From Gammaproteobacteria bacterium (GTDB lineage Bacteria > Pseudomonadota > Gammaproteobacteria > Steroidobacterales > Steroidobacteraceae), in the NCBI GenBank assembly GCA_028293725.1, contig JAQGOE010000089.1, positions 1 through 39,195 on the forward strand: a DNA stretch of 39,195 bases. Reading direction: 5' to 3'. The notes beneath the pieces were generated by a model. That model was not told where the DNA came from. It did not search any database and saw only the letters and a list, made by a program, of their open reading frames with translations. The position numbers and the translations under genes were made by a program. Positions 8,597 through 15,179 of this stretch are shown here, piece by piece. Positions within the stretch are counted from its first letter, which is position 1. Every line of letters begins with the position of its first letter.

Positions 8597-8617
8597 GACG
8601 GGTTAGCCCGTCGATTT
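8597..8617 (+). terminator. Weak hairpin after the FAD oxidoreductase gene
   Basis: GACGGG (8597-8602) and CCCGTC (8607-8612) form a 6-bp stem with a TTAG loop followed by GATTT. The T-tract is poor, so this is a low-confidence terminator. Confidence 0.35.
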
Positions 8618-8757
8618 AACGATAAGCGGCCACCTCGCGGCCGTGGGCCACGAGACACAGACGTTCGCCGTCTGCATGGCCTCAAATTGCGGACTGGTTT
8701 CACATTATCGCGCGGGCCCGCGCGTACGCTCGGTCCGTTGGATTGCCAGGAGCTGTC

Positions 8758-9219
8758 ATGTTAAGGACCGTATACGTGGCGCTCGCCGCGTTAGTGTTAA
8801 CGATAGGACCAGCCTTCGGTGCGAGTAACTCTCAACCGCCGAGCAGGGACGAAGTCATCGCCCAGGTCGTAAAGGCCGTGGAGTTTTACAAGGCCAATGG
8901 GCGGCAACGGGCGCTGGTCGCATTCAACAGAAAGGATGGGCCCTTCGCCAAAGGCATGGACTACGTCGATGTCCACGACCTCAATGGCGTGTGCCTGGCG
9001 CACCCGCTTTCTCCGGATATTGTTGGAGCGAACCGGCTCGACGTGGCCGACATGCACGGCAAACACTTCATCCAGGAAATCGTGACCGCCGCCAGGTCTC
9101 AGACGAGCGGCTGGGTGACGTACATGCGCGAGAATCCGAACACCGGCCAGATCGAGCACAAAATTGCCTACTGGCAGATGCACGACGGGTTGATTTTCAA
9201 AGCCGGAACTTACCAGTAG
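8758..9219 (+). CDS. Secreted stand-alone Cache-domain protein
   Basis: Predicted periplasmic single-domain protein of 153 aa. A Sec signal peptide is clear (LRTVYVALAALVLTIGPAFGAS, cleavage near residue 22). The rest matches the single-Cache (sCache_2-like) pattern seen in sensor ectodomains: AVEFYKANGRQRALVAFNRKDGPFAKGMDYVDVHDLNGVCLAHP, then NRLDVADMHGKHFIQEIV, GWVTYMRENPNTGQIEHKIAYW and a terminal YQ strand. There is no transmembrane or signalling domain, so it may bind a small ligand for a partner receptor. AGGAG at 8748-8752 sets the start 5 nt later at ATG 8758. It is convergent with the SRPBCC gene. Confidence 0.85.
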   Translation: MLRTVYVALAALVLTIGPAFGASNSQPPSRDEVIAQVVKAVEFYKANGRQRALVAFNRKDGPFAKGMDYVDVHDLNGVCLAHPLSPDIVGANRLDVADMHGKHFIQEIVTAARSQTSGWVTYMRENPNTGQIEHKIAYWQMHDGLIFKAGTYQ

Positions 9220-9257
9220 CGATCGCCCCCGAGCCACACTGGCGGTCTCGAGGCGGC

Positions 9258-9809
9258 TCAGGTCGCCAGAACCTGCTCCAAGGGCGTCCAGTAATTGGCC
9301 TTCCACCCCTGAGTGAGGTGCTCAGCCTGACCCGGCGGAAAGCCGGTGTGATCGAAGACGAGCCGCGTTCCCGCCCCCTGCTCCACCAACTCGAAGCGCG
9401 CGATCGAATACACGCCCGGCTCCCAGTCCAGCGGGCGCCAAGCCTGCACAATGCGCGTATTCGGGACCAGCTCTATCTGGCGGCCCACGACGAATCCGCC
9501 GAAAATGGCGAACGCCCCGCCGGGCTCGTTGCTGATCTGTGTTGGCGTGGATGCCTTGACCATACCCGACTTAACGGCACCGCTCAGCAATACCACTTTG
9601 TGGAATTCGCCGGCATCCGTAAGGGTCCGATACACGCGCTCGCGGGATGCTTTAAACGTAACTTCCTGATGAATCGCTTCCACGCGTAATATCCCCCCGG
9701 ATGCTTTCGCCTGGACACTTGCGGTGCCGGCGACTGCGGCTCCGGCGGTAAGGCCCGCGATGACCTGTCTTCGTGATGCCAGCGGATCGATCGGGTCGCC
9801 TGGAACCAT
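9258..9809 (-). CDS. Exported SRPBCC (AHSA1-like) protein
   Basis: START/Bet v1-like fold protein of the AHSA1/SRPBCC group, 183 aa. The START-like domain begins at VEAIHQEVTFKASRERVYRTLTDAGEFHKVV and ends with the usual amphipathic helix (FPPGQAEHLTQGWKANYWTPLEQVLA); WRPLDWEPGVYSIARFELVEQGAGTRLVFDHTGF is the typical sheet. Unusually for this mostly cytoplasmic group it has a Tat-like signal (ASRRQVIAGLTAGAAVAG, then SVQAKA). GGGAG lies 6 nt before ATG 9809. It is divergent from a TetR regulator with a shared operator, so its expression is probably induced by a ligand of that repressor. These domains bind hydrophobic ligands; the ligand here is unknown. Confidence 0.86.
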   Translation of the reverse strand: MVPGDPIDPLASRRQVIAGLTAGAAVAGTASVQAKASGGILRVEAIHQEVTFKASRERVYRTLTDAGEFHKVVLLSGAVKSGMVKASTPTQISNEPGGAFAIFGGFVVGRQIELVPNTRIVQAWRPLDWEPGVYSIARFELVEQGAGTRLVFDHTGFPPGQAEHLTQGWKANYWTPLEQVLAT

Positions 9810-9853
9810 GAGCATCTCCCGAGCCGTACAATGTTGGTGCGATTGGATCATCC

Positions 9854-9885
9854 GGTCAAAACATGATCAAGGTAATGTTTTAACC
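9854..9885. promoter_or_regulatory. Candidate TetR operator between divergent genes
   Basis: GGTCAAAACAT (9854-9864) and ATGTTTTAACC (9875-9885) are inverted arms that match at 10 of 11 positions around a 10-bp spacer. The site sits between the starts at 9809 and 9906, so one bound dimer could control both genes. Size and symmetry fit a TetR-family operator. Confidence 0.7.
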
Positions 9886-9905
9886 CAGTTGCAGGAGTGG
9901 GATTC

Positions 9906-10574
9906 ATGCCGTACCCCGCAGGTCATCGGGCCGTAACCCGCGAAAAGATCGTCGACAGCGCACGCAAACTCTTTAACCAGCACGGTTTCGACAGTGTGTC
10001 GGTGCGGCAGATCATGGCTGCGGCAGGCCTCACTCATGGCGGCTTCTACGATTACTTCCGTGGCAAGAGTGATCTCTATACGGAGGTTCTAGGCTGCTTC
10101 TTTACCGATCCGAACTGGAAATCCCGATGGGAGGGAATCGAGGTCGATCCAGGCGCCGCGGATGTGGGTGCCCAGATCGTCCGTGCTTACCTGTCACGGG
10201 CGCATTACGACGACATCGAGAATTCCTGTCCGATGGTGGCGCTGCCGACCGAGGTGCGCCGAAACGGCAAAGCCGTCAAAGGCGCGTTCGAGACGGTCTT
10301 TCTCGCCATGGTTCGTATGCTGGAACAGAGTATGGATCGGGCGGACCGTTCGCGACACCATAAGGCCAGGGCCGTCGCAGCACTGTGCATCGGTGGAGTA
10401 GTAGTTGCGAGAGCGCTACGCAGCGAAACTGAGGCGGATGATCTGCGTAAGTCCTGCATGCAGGTTGCGCTCGGGTTGGCGAGCCCCCAAGCGTCACGCA
10501 AAAGAAAAACGGCACCTCGCACGACGGCGACGAAGCGCTCCCACAAAGCTACGGTGAAGACGAGGCCCGCGTAA
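9906..10574 (+). CDS. TetR/AcrR-family repressor with basic C-terminal tail
   Basis: One-component transcription regulator of 222 aa. The N-terminal helix-turn-helix is clear: TREKIVDSARKLFNQHGFDSVSVRQIMAAAGLTHGGFYDYFRGKSDLY. The C-terminal ligand domain (AQIVRAYLSRAHYDDIENSCPMVALPTEVRR) resembles the subgroup that regulates efflux or detoxification genes. After about residue 196 a Lys/Arg/Thr-rich tail follows (SRKRKTAPRTTATKR), which is not part of the normal fold and looks like the basic tails of nucleoid proteins. AGGAG at 9893-9897 gives ATG 9906; the GTG at 9897 overlaps it. The likely target is the divergent SRPBCC gene and itself. Confidence 0.9.
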   Translation: MPYPAGHRAVTREKIVDSARKLFNQHGFDSVSVRQIMAAAGLTHGGFYDYFRGKSDLYTEVLGCFFTDPNWKSRWEGIEVDPGAADVGAQIVRAYLSRAHYDDIENSCPMVALPTEVRRNGKAVKGAFETVFLAMVRMLEQSMDRADRSRHHKARAVAALCIGGVVVARALRSETEADDLRKSCMQVALGLASPQASRKRKTAPRTTATKRSHKATVKTRPA

Positions 10575-10604
10575 GGCGTAGTCGAGGTATCGGCCGTTGA
10601 GCCG

Positions 10605-11156
10605 CTACGAGCCTGCCCGGGCGATGCCCTCGAGCAGTGCCCGATACTCCAACAGGTCAGCGGTCTTCAACCCCGCGATCTTGCCCTGATCGTCCCATTC
10701 CCGGACCCGGATCGCCTGTTTGAAAAAGGGCTCGGCCTCGAAGCGCCTTATTTCGTCAGGAGACATGGCGCCGCCCTGCAATTTGAGAGTCACCACTGAA
10801 GCGGGGCTGAGCTTTTTCAGATATGCCTCGCGAGTGGCGCACAGATAGCGCTTGGCGGGCACATGGAGGCGCACCGGCTCGGAGACTTCAGGTCCAAACC
10901 TTTTGGCGAGCCAACCGCTCCCGATCTGCTCGTGATGAGCGTCGCTGGTCCATTCCTCGATGTCATCCGGACACTCGACGACCAGGTGACCGACGTCGTG
11001 CAGTAGCGCCGCAATGACGAGCTGCGGCGGCGCCTGCTCCAACCGAGCGAAATGCGCTGCTTGCAAGCCATGCTCCGTCACGGAGACCGGCTCACCGAAG
11101 TAGGCAGCAGCTCCGCGCGCCGAGTAGATCGAGAATATCTCGTCAGCAACACTCAC
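10605..11156 (-). CDS. HD-domain mixed-valent diiron oxygenase, PhnZ/TmpB-like
   Basis: Predicted to cleave the C-P bond of an alpha-hydroxylated phosphonate to give phosphate and a carboxylate. The 183-aa protein has the features known for PhnZ/TmpB: AYFGEPVSVTEHGLQAA with the Tyr19/Glu22 pair and first His29, LLHDVGHL with His53-Asp54, HHEQIG with His75, RLHVPAKRYLCAT with His98, and a late Asp in KTADLLEY. These give the full set of di-iron ligands of this HD subfamily. It overlaps the dioxygenase gene by 4 nt, so the two are co-translated. The dioxygenase should supply the hydroxylated substrate. Whether the substrate is 2-aminoethylphosphonate, its trimethyl derivative or something else cannot be decided here. 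Confidence 0.85.
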   Translation of the reverse strand: MSVADEIFSIYSARGAAAYFGEPVSVTEHGLQAAHFARLEQAPPQLVIAALLHDVGHLVVECPDDIEEWTSDAHHEQIGSGWLAKRFGPEVSEPVRLHVPAKRYLCATREAYLKKLSPASVVTLKLQGGAMSPDEIRRFEAEPFFKQAIRVREWDDQGKIAGLKTADLLEYRALLEGIARAGS

Positions 11157-12307
11157 GCGCGCCTCTCGTCCGCGAGCTTGCGGTGTAGCATGGCAGCCTC
11201 AGAATAAACGCTGTCTCGAGTCAGGTAGCAACCCTGCAGATGGCGCAGGGATCTCGCGGATGAGAATGCCGTACGGCCGTGCAAGATGCGTCGGTTGTCG
11301 AAAGCCACGAGATCACCATCCCGAAGACGTAGCCGCAGTTGGTAGCGCGAGTCACGGAGCAATTCGGCGAAGACTCGATAGCTCACGTAGAACCGTTCCA
11401 TTCGTGCGGCCGGTAGCCGCATGGGGGCGATGGAGCGGCTGTTGTAATGAACCGCAACGACCGCGCCCTCGCAGGATAGCTGGATGAAGGGGCGTTCGGC
11501 GTAGAGCTCGGCGTCTTTGGAGCGGTACAGGAACGGCACGGCCGTTTGTGTAAGCAGCTCGAACGCATCCGGCTCCACTGCGCGGAGGTGCTCGGCGATA
11601 GCGAATCCATCGGCGAACAAACTCTCGCCGCCCTCCGCAGAGGCGGCTATAACTTGCAATACCTGAAACCCGGGCACGGGCTCCCGGTAGGGATTGTCCG
11701 TATGAAGGCCGAGACCGAGATCGGAGTACGCCAGATTCTCCGGTTGCGGCACCGACCGCACGTCGAACACCTTTCCATAGTTGGTTTCCAGGACGTGTCC
11801 GATCGGCTCGATTGCCTGCAGAATGGTCCCCGTCTCACAGGGCACACCGCGCATGAACGCCATGCCGTCCTGGAGGAGGCGGCCCAACCAGGCGAGGCGC
11901 GCTGCCGGACTGGCGCGCATTTCTTCCAATGTGACCCACGCGAAGTCTTTCGACGCATCGAGAGACGCGCCCTGAAGCCACGCGCGAGCTCCGAACTCCG
12001 CAACATAATGTGAGTCGCCGCCGGGCACATGCCGGGCGAGCCAGCTCAGATCAAAGGAAGCGGCTTGCGCGTCGGCCTCCCATTGCACCAACACAGTGCC
12101 CGGCCGGAGAGTGGCCGATTCGATCCTAGGGTCCGGTGGCAACTCCACGATGTCGACGAGTCGCTGACCGTTGGCAGGGTCACGGTCGGCGGGACTGTTA
12201 TCTCGCAGCCAGATACTCGAAAACTCGCTCACGTGGCCGTCCTGCCATTCGATCAGGAGCGCGCGTGGCGTCGTGGAGACTTGTTTCGGTAGGTGTGTGT
12301 TATTCAT
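11153..12307 (-). CDS. Fe(II)/2-oxoglutarate dioxygenase, TmpA/gamma-butyrobetaine hydroxylase-like
   Basis: Hydroxylase of the BBOX/TauD superfamily, 384 aa. The N-terminal DUF971-like domain is visible (ALLIEWQDGHVSEFSSIWLRDNSPADRD). The catalytic jelly roll carries the metal triad His202-x-Asp204 (GLHTDNPY) and His343 (NRRILHGRTAF), with GFQVLQVIAASAEGGESLFADGF between. In TmpAB systems a TmpA homologue hydroxylates 2-(trimethylammonio)ethylphosphonate before an HD partner cleaves it; the gene partner here fits that scheme. The Cys cluster that binds zinc in the N-terminal domain of many family members (WLRDNC-C-C) is absent: the run reads WLRDNSPADRDPANGQR. It overlaps both neighbours by 4 nt. 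Confidence 0.85.
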   Translation of the reverse strand: MNNTHLPKQVSTTPRALLIEWQDGHVSEFSSIWLRDNSPADRDPANGQRLVDIVELPPDPRIESATLRPGTVLVQWEADAQAASFDLSWLARHVPGGDSHYVAEFGARAWLQGASLDASKDFAWVTLEEMRASPAARLAWLGRLLQDGMAFMRGVPCETGTILQAIEPIGHVLETNYGKVFDVRSVPQPENLAYSDLGLGLHTDNPYREPVPGFQVLQVIAASAEGGESLFADGFAIAEHLRAVEPDAFELLTQTAVPFLYRSKDAELYAERPFIQLSCEGAVVAVHYNSRSIAPMRLPAARMERFYVSYRVFAELLRDSRYQLRLRLRDGDLVAFDNRRILHGRTAFSSARSLRHLQGCYLTRDSVYSEAAMLHRKLADERRA

Positions 12308-13617
12308 GACACGGCGACACTCGCCGCTCGCGCATTAGAGTTCCAGAGATACAGGTATCCTGCACCCGCGGCCGCCGCCGCGCAAACGACGGCCAGCGTC
12401 ATGAACACGCCTTTCCAGCCATACGCTACCGAGATCCTCGCGACGGTGTCGCCAGCAAGCGCGCCGCCCAGATAACCCACTCCGTCGATGATACCCGAGG
12501 CGACCGCTCCGCCTTGTTTACCGCCGAAATCCAGAGCGTAGGCGCCCCCTAGATAGGAGTAGGGACCCAGGAGGCATAAGGCAACGAGGGCGATCGCCCC
12601 TACAGCAAGCATCGACCCTGCGGGCGTAGGCCGAAGACAGGTGAGAATCAGCAGGGCCGCGGCGCTGGCCGCGAACCCGAAAAACATGATGGTCGAGCGC
12701 CCGTTCTCGCCGATGCGGTCGCTGAGCCAGCCGCTGAGCAAAACGGATATTGCACCGACACCGGGAAAAACAGCGCTCATGCTGGCCGCGCTGCTCAGGC
12801 TGTAGCCCGCGTGCTCGCGCAGGTACTCCGGGGTCCAGGTGTTGAAGGTCTCGCGTACGATGGTGGAGCCGAAAGAGAGCAAGCAAACCACGATGAAGGC
12901 GCGATTCCCTAACAGAGGCATCAGCAGGGCCTTCAGACCGGGCGGACGTGACTCTGCCGCGCCAAACAGATTGGCCGGATGCGGCTTGGCCTGCGGGTAG
13001 CCCAGGTCGGCACGTGACTCTTTGAGAAAGAGCGCGTTGCCAATCAGCAGTGCGCCGGCAACCGCCGCCGCGAAATAAAAGAGCGCCCGCCATCCGAATC
13101 CATGCTCGATCAACAGACCCATTCCGCGGCGTGCCACCGCGTCGCCGACCAGAAAGCTAACACTCAGAATTCCAATAATGGCGCCATGTGAGGTGTAGTC
13201 GAACCACTTCGAGGTCACCTTGATCAGTCCGGCCCAGGCAATCGACTGGGTGAGCCGGTTGCCGAGCCAGGCGATCATGAAGACGGGCATGACGCCGCCG
13301 GACGCGAACAGCACAGTGAACGCTGTCGCGCCACCGAGCCCGATCAGGAAATTACGCCGGCCGCCCCAGAAATCGCCGAGACCGCCGAGGAAAAACTTTC
13401 CGAGCGCGTAGGCCAGCACCCCCAGCGAGCTCATCTGGCCGATGCGAACGAGCGCATCATGGTGGGGTACCCCACTCGCGCCCAGCTCGTCGACCAGGAA
13501 TGGCGTCGCGACGGACAGATCGGCCCTGCAGAAGTAAAGGGCACCGTAGCCACCAAACAGGAGCACGACCGTCGTGATCTGTCGAAAGCGGAGTGCTGCG
13601 GGCGACGTGGTAACCAT
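12304..13617 (-). CDS. MFS transporter, organophosphate:phosphate antiporter-like (GlpT/UhpC type)
   Basis: Inner-membrane carrier of 437 aa with about 12 hydrophobic segments in two six-helix halves. The start (FRQITTVVLLFGGYGALYFCRADLSVATP) and the loop-2 motif (GKFFLGGLGDFWGGRRNFLIG) resemble the GlpT/UhpT/UhpC organophosphate family; the second half has TWTPEYLREHAGYSLSSAAS and GWLSDRIGENGRSTIMFFG. It is the first gene of an operon with the dioxygenase and HD oxygenase (4-nt overlaps), so a phosphonate or similar phosphoryl compound is the likely cargo. ATG 13617 lies in the loop of a short inverted repeat. No regulator gene is adjacent. Confidence 0.87.
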   Translation of the reverse strand: MVTTSPAALRFRQITTVVLLFGGYGALYFCRADLSVATPFLVDELGASGVPHHDALVRIGQMSSLGVLAYALGKFFLGGLGDFWGGRRNFLIGLGGATAFTVLFASGGVMPVFMIAWLGNRLTQSIAWAGLIKVTSKWFDYTSHGAIIGILSVSFLVGDAVARRGMGLLIEHGFGWRALFYFAAAVAGALLIGNALFLKESRADLGYPQAKPHPANLFGAAESRPPGLKALLMPLLGNRAFIVVCLLSFGSTIVRETFNTWTPEYLREHAGYSLSSAASMSAVFPGVGAISVLLSGWLSDRIGENGRSTIMFFGFAASAAALLILTCLRPTPAGSMLAVGAIALVALCLLGPYSYLGGAYALDFGGKQGGAVASGIIDGVGYLGGALAGDTVARISVAYGWKGVFMTLAVVCAAAAAGAGYLYLWNSNARAASVAVS

Positions 13618-13624
13618 TGTTACC
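13609..13624 (-). promoter_or_regulatory. Perfect inverted repeat around the MFS start codon
   Basis: GGTAAC and GTTACC (6-bp arms) flank a 4-nt loop that, in the transcript, reads AAUG and contains the start codon; the weak SD-like AGCGG overlaps the 5' arm. It could reduce initiation or be a protein site. Could also be chance. Confidence 0.4.
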
Positions 13625-13752
13625 GCTCATCATAACCTGACGAGGCGGAAGAAGCGGGTCACCTCGCTGGAGGCGCTGGCATCGCGTCACCGAGCCGCAA
13701 TAAATCCGTCACATGGCGGCGACGGCATTGGAGCCGATGAGCGCTGCCGGTG

Positions 13753-14376
13753 TCAGGGCATCCCGTTACGACCGTGTGTCAGGAAGCCGGGGCGCTCACT
13801 CAGCCGCTCGTAGTATGTACCCACCGCGGGCAAGCTCGGACGCTCTATCGGCGCCATGAGCCATCGATGGGTACTCAGCCCGATGACGATGTCGGCGAGA
13901 GTAAACGTACTGCCCACTACATATGCATCCGTTGCCGAGAGCTGCTCCTCCAGGATGCTCATGTGGCGATTCCAACTTTGGATGCTTTGCCCGATCGCCG
14001 TGGTGTCGTTATGAGCCGGGCTGCGGCGGACCAACGCCATGAACGCGTAGCGCCACGACACGTTGAGTTCGGCTATCTGCCAGTCCATCCATTGTTCTAT
14101 TCGGGCACGCGCCCGTGCCTCCTGCGGAAACAAATCGGTACGGCCATGATGAGACGCCAGGTAGCGGCAAATGGAGTTCGACTCCCAGAGCACGAAGTCA
14201 TCGTCGCGAATGACGGGCACCATGGCGTTAGGGTTCAGCCGCTTGAATTCCGCGGCCTGGGTCGACTGAAATCCCGCCCCCCATTGCTCCTGCTCGTACG
14301 TGAGCCCCATTTCCGCGCAAAGCCAGAGAACTTTGCGCACGTTGATTGACTCTGACTTGCCGAGGATCCTGAGCAT
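13753..14376 (-). CDS. Glutathione S-transferase family protein
   Basis: Cytoplasmic GST of 207 aa. The thioredoxin-like N-terminal domain starts MLRILGKSESINVRKVLWLCAEMGLTYEQE and contains the cis-Pro strand NAMVPVIRDDDFVLWESNSICRYLA, whose ESNSICRYL is the glutathione gamma-glutamyl-binding motif. The helical C-terminal domain carries the usual N-capping/hydrophobic staple region (STFTLADIVIG). The catalytic position near residue 9 could be a Ser (SESINV). The start at 14376 is set by AAGGGG 8 nt upstream and by homology. The frame is open further upstream but that part is non-coding in this frame. The methyltransferase ends 47 bp upstream on the same strand. Substrate unknown. Confidence 0.92.
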   Translation of the reverse strand: MLRILGKSESINVRKVLWLCAEMGLTYEQEQWGAGFQSTQAAEFKRLNPNAMVPVIRDDDFVLWESNSICRYLASHHGRTDLFPQEARARARIEQWMDWQIAELNVSWRYAFMALVRRSPAHNDTTAIGQSIQSWNRHMSILEEQLSATDAYVVGSTFTLADIVIGLSTHRWLMAPIERPSLPAVGTYYERLSERPGFLTHGRNGMP

Positions 14377-14423
14377 GGAGTGTGCCCCTTGCGGCCGATG
14401 TGGAGGTGCCGCTCGCGGGCGCC

Positions 14424-15089
14424 TCAGTGGCTTGCCCGCTTCCGGCACACCAGGACCATACTCTTCCAAAGAAAGGCGACGCGCCCGACACCGCGAAATT
14501 CGAGCACCTCGAAGCCGTTCTCCTCGAGCAACTTCGACAGGGTCTGGCGGCTCCAGAATTTGATGTGGCCGCCATGCCAGAGCGGGCTGTGGTGAAAGTC
14601 CCATTTGTTGAATATCGAAAGCAGCAGGTTCTTCAGATATCCGTGATACGGCGTACTCACGACGAGATGTCCGCCGTCCTGCAAGACCCGCGCGGCAAAA
14701 ATCGGCAGGTGATGCGGGGAGAACAGGTGCTCGATCACCTCGGTCGAGACGACCAGGTCAAACTTCCCTTCGGCAGCCAGCAGATCCGTGGGGTCGTCCT
14801 GAACGCCGTATTGATAAAACGGCACCTCCGGATAGGCCGCCCGAGCGATTTCCACGCCCTTCGCGTCGTACTCGCAGCCCGCCACCGAGTAGCCTTCCTT
14901 CTTCAGGAGACCGCACAGCGCCCCATTTCCAGCTCCCAGATCGAGCACCCGCTGCGCTTTCAATCGCTCGATGACATGCAACACGTCCGGGACGACATAG
15001 GCGCACGAACACGGAACGTCGGCTTCTTTCCAGCCGTATCGGTCAACTAGCGATGCTGCGCCCAAAGAACAACCCCAGGGTAAATTCAA
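14424..15089 (-). CDS. Class I SAM-dependent methyltransferase
   Basis: About 221 aa or slightly less. Motif I is clear (RVLDLGAGNGALCGLLKKEG), followed by the acidic residue after strand 2 (VAGCEYDAKGVEIARAAYP), motif II-like FDLVVSTEVIEHLFSPHHL and a C-terminal sheet (GHLVVSTPYHGYLKNLLLS). The pattern is UbiG/Methyltransf_23-like; the substrate is unknown. The start is uncertain: a TTG at 15089 gives the longest protein, but no good ribosome binding site precedes it, and conserved sequence only begins near VDRYGWKEAD. It may be co-transcribed with the GST gene 47 bp downstream. Confidence 0.86.
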   Translation of the reverse strand: MNLPWGCSLGAASLVDRYGWKEADVPCSCAYVVPDVLHVIERLKAQRVLDLGAGNGALCGLLKKEGYSVAGCEYDAKGVEIARAAYPEVPFYQYGVQDDPTDLLAAEGKFDLVVSTEVIEHLFSPHHLPIFAARVLQDGGHLVVSTPYHGYLKNLLLSIFNKWDFHHSPLWHGGHIKFWSRQTLSKLLEENGFEVLEFRGVGRVAFLWKSMVLVCRKRASH

Positions 15090-15179
15090 GGGCGGATACG
15101 CCCCGCTGCCAGCATAGCCCCCAATCTTGACAAAAATTTAACGGGACGAGCTGCGACCTGCGATTTTCGGCCAGCCGCT

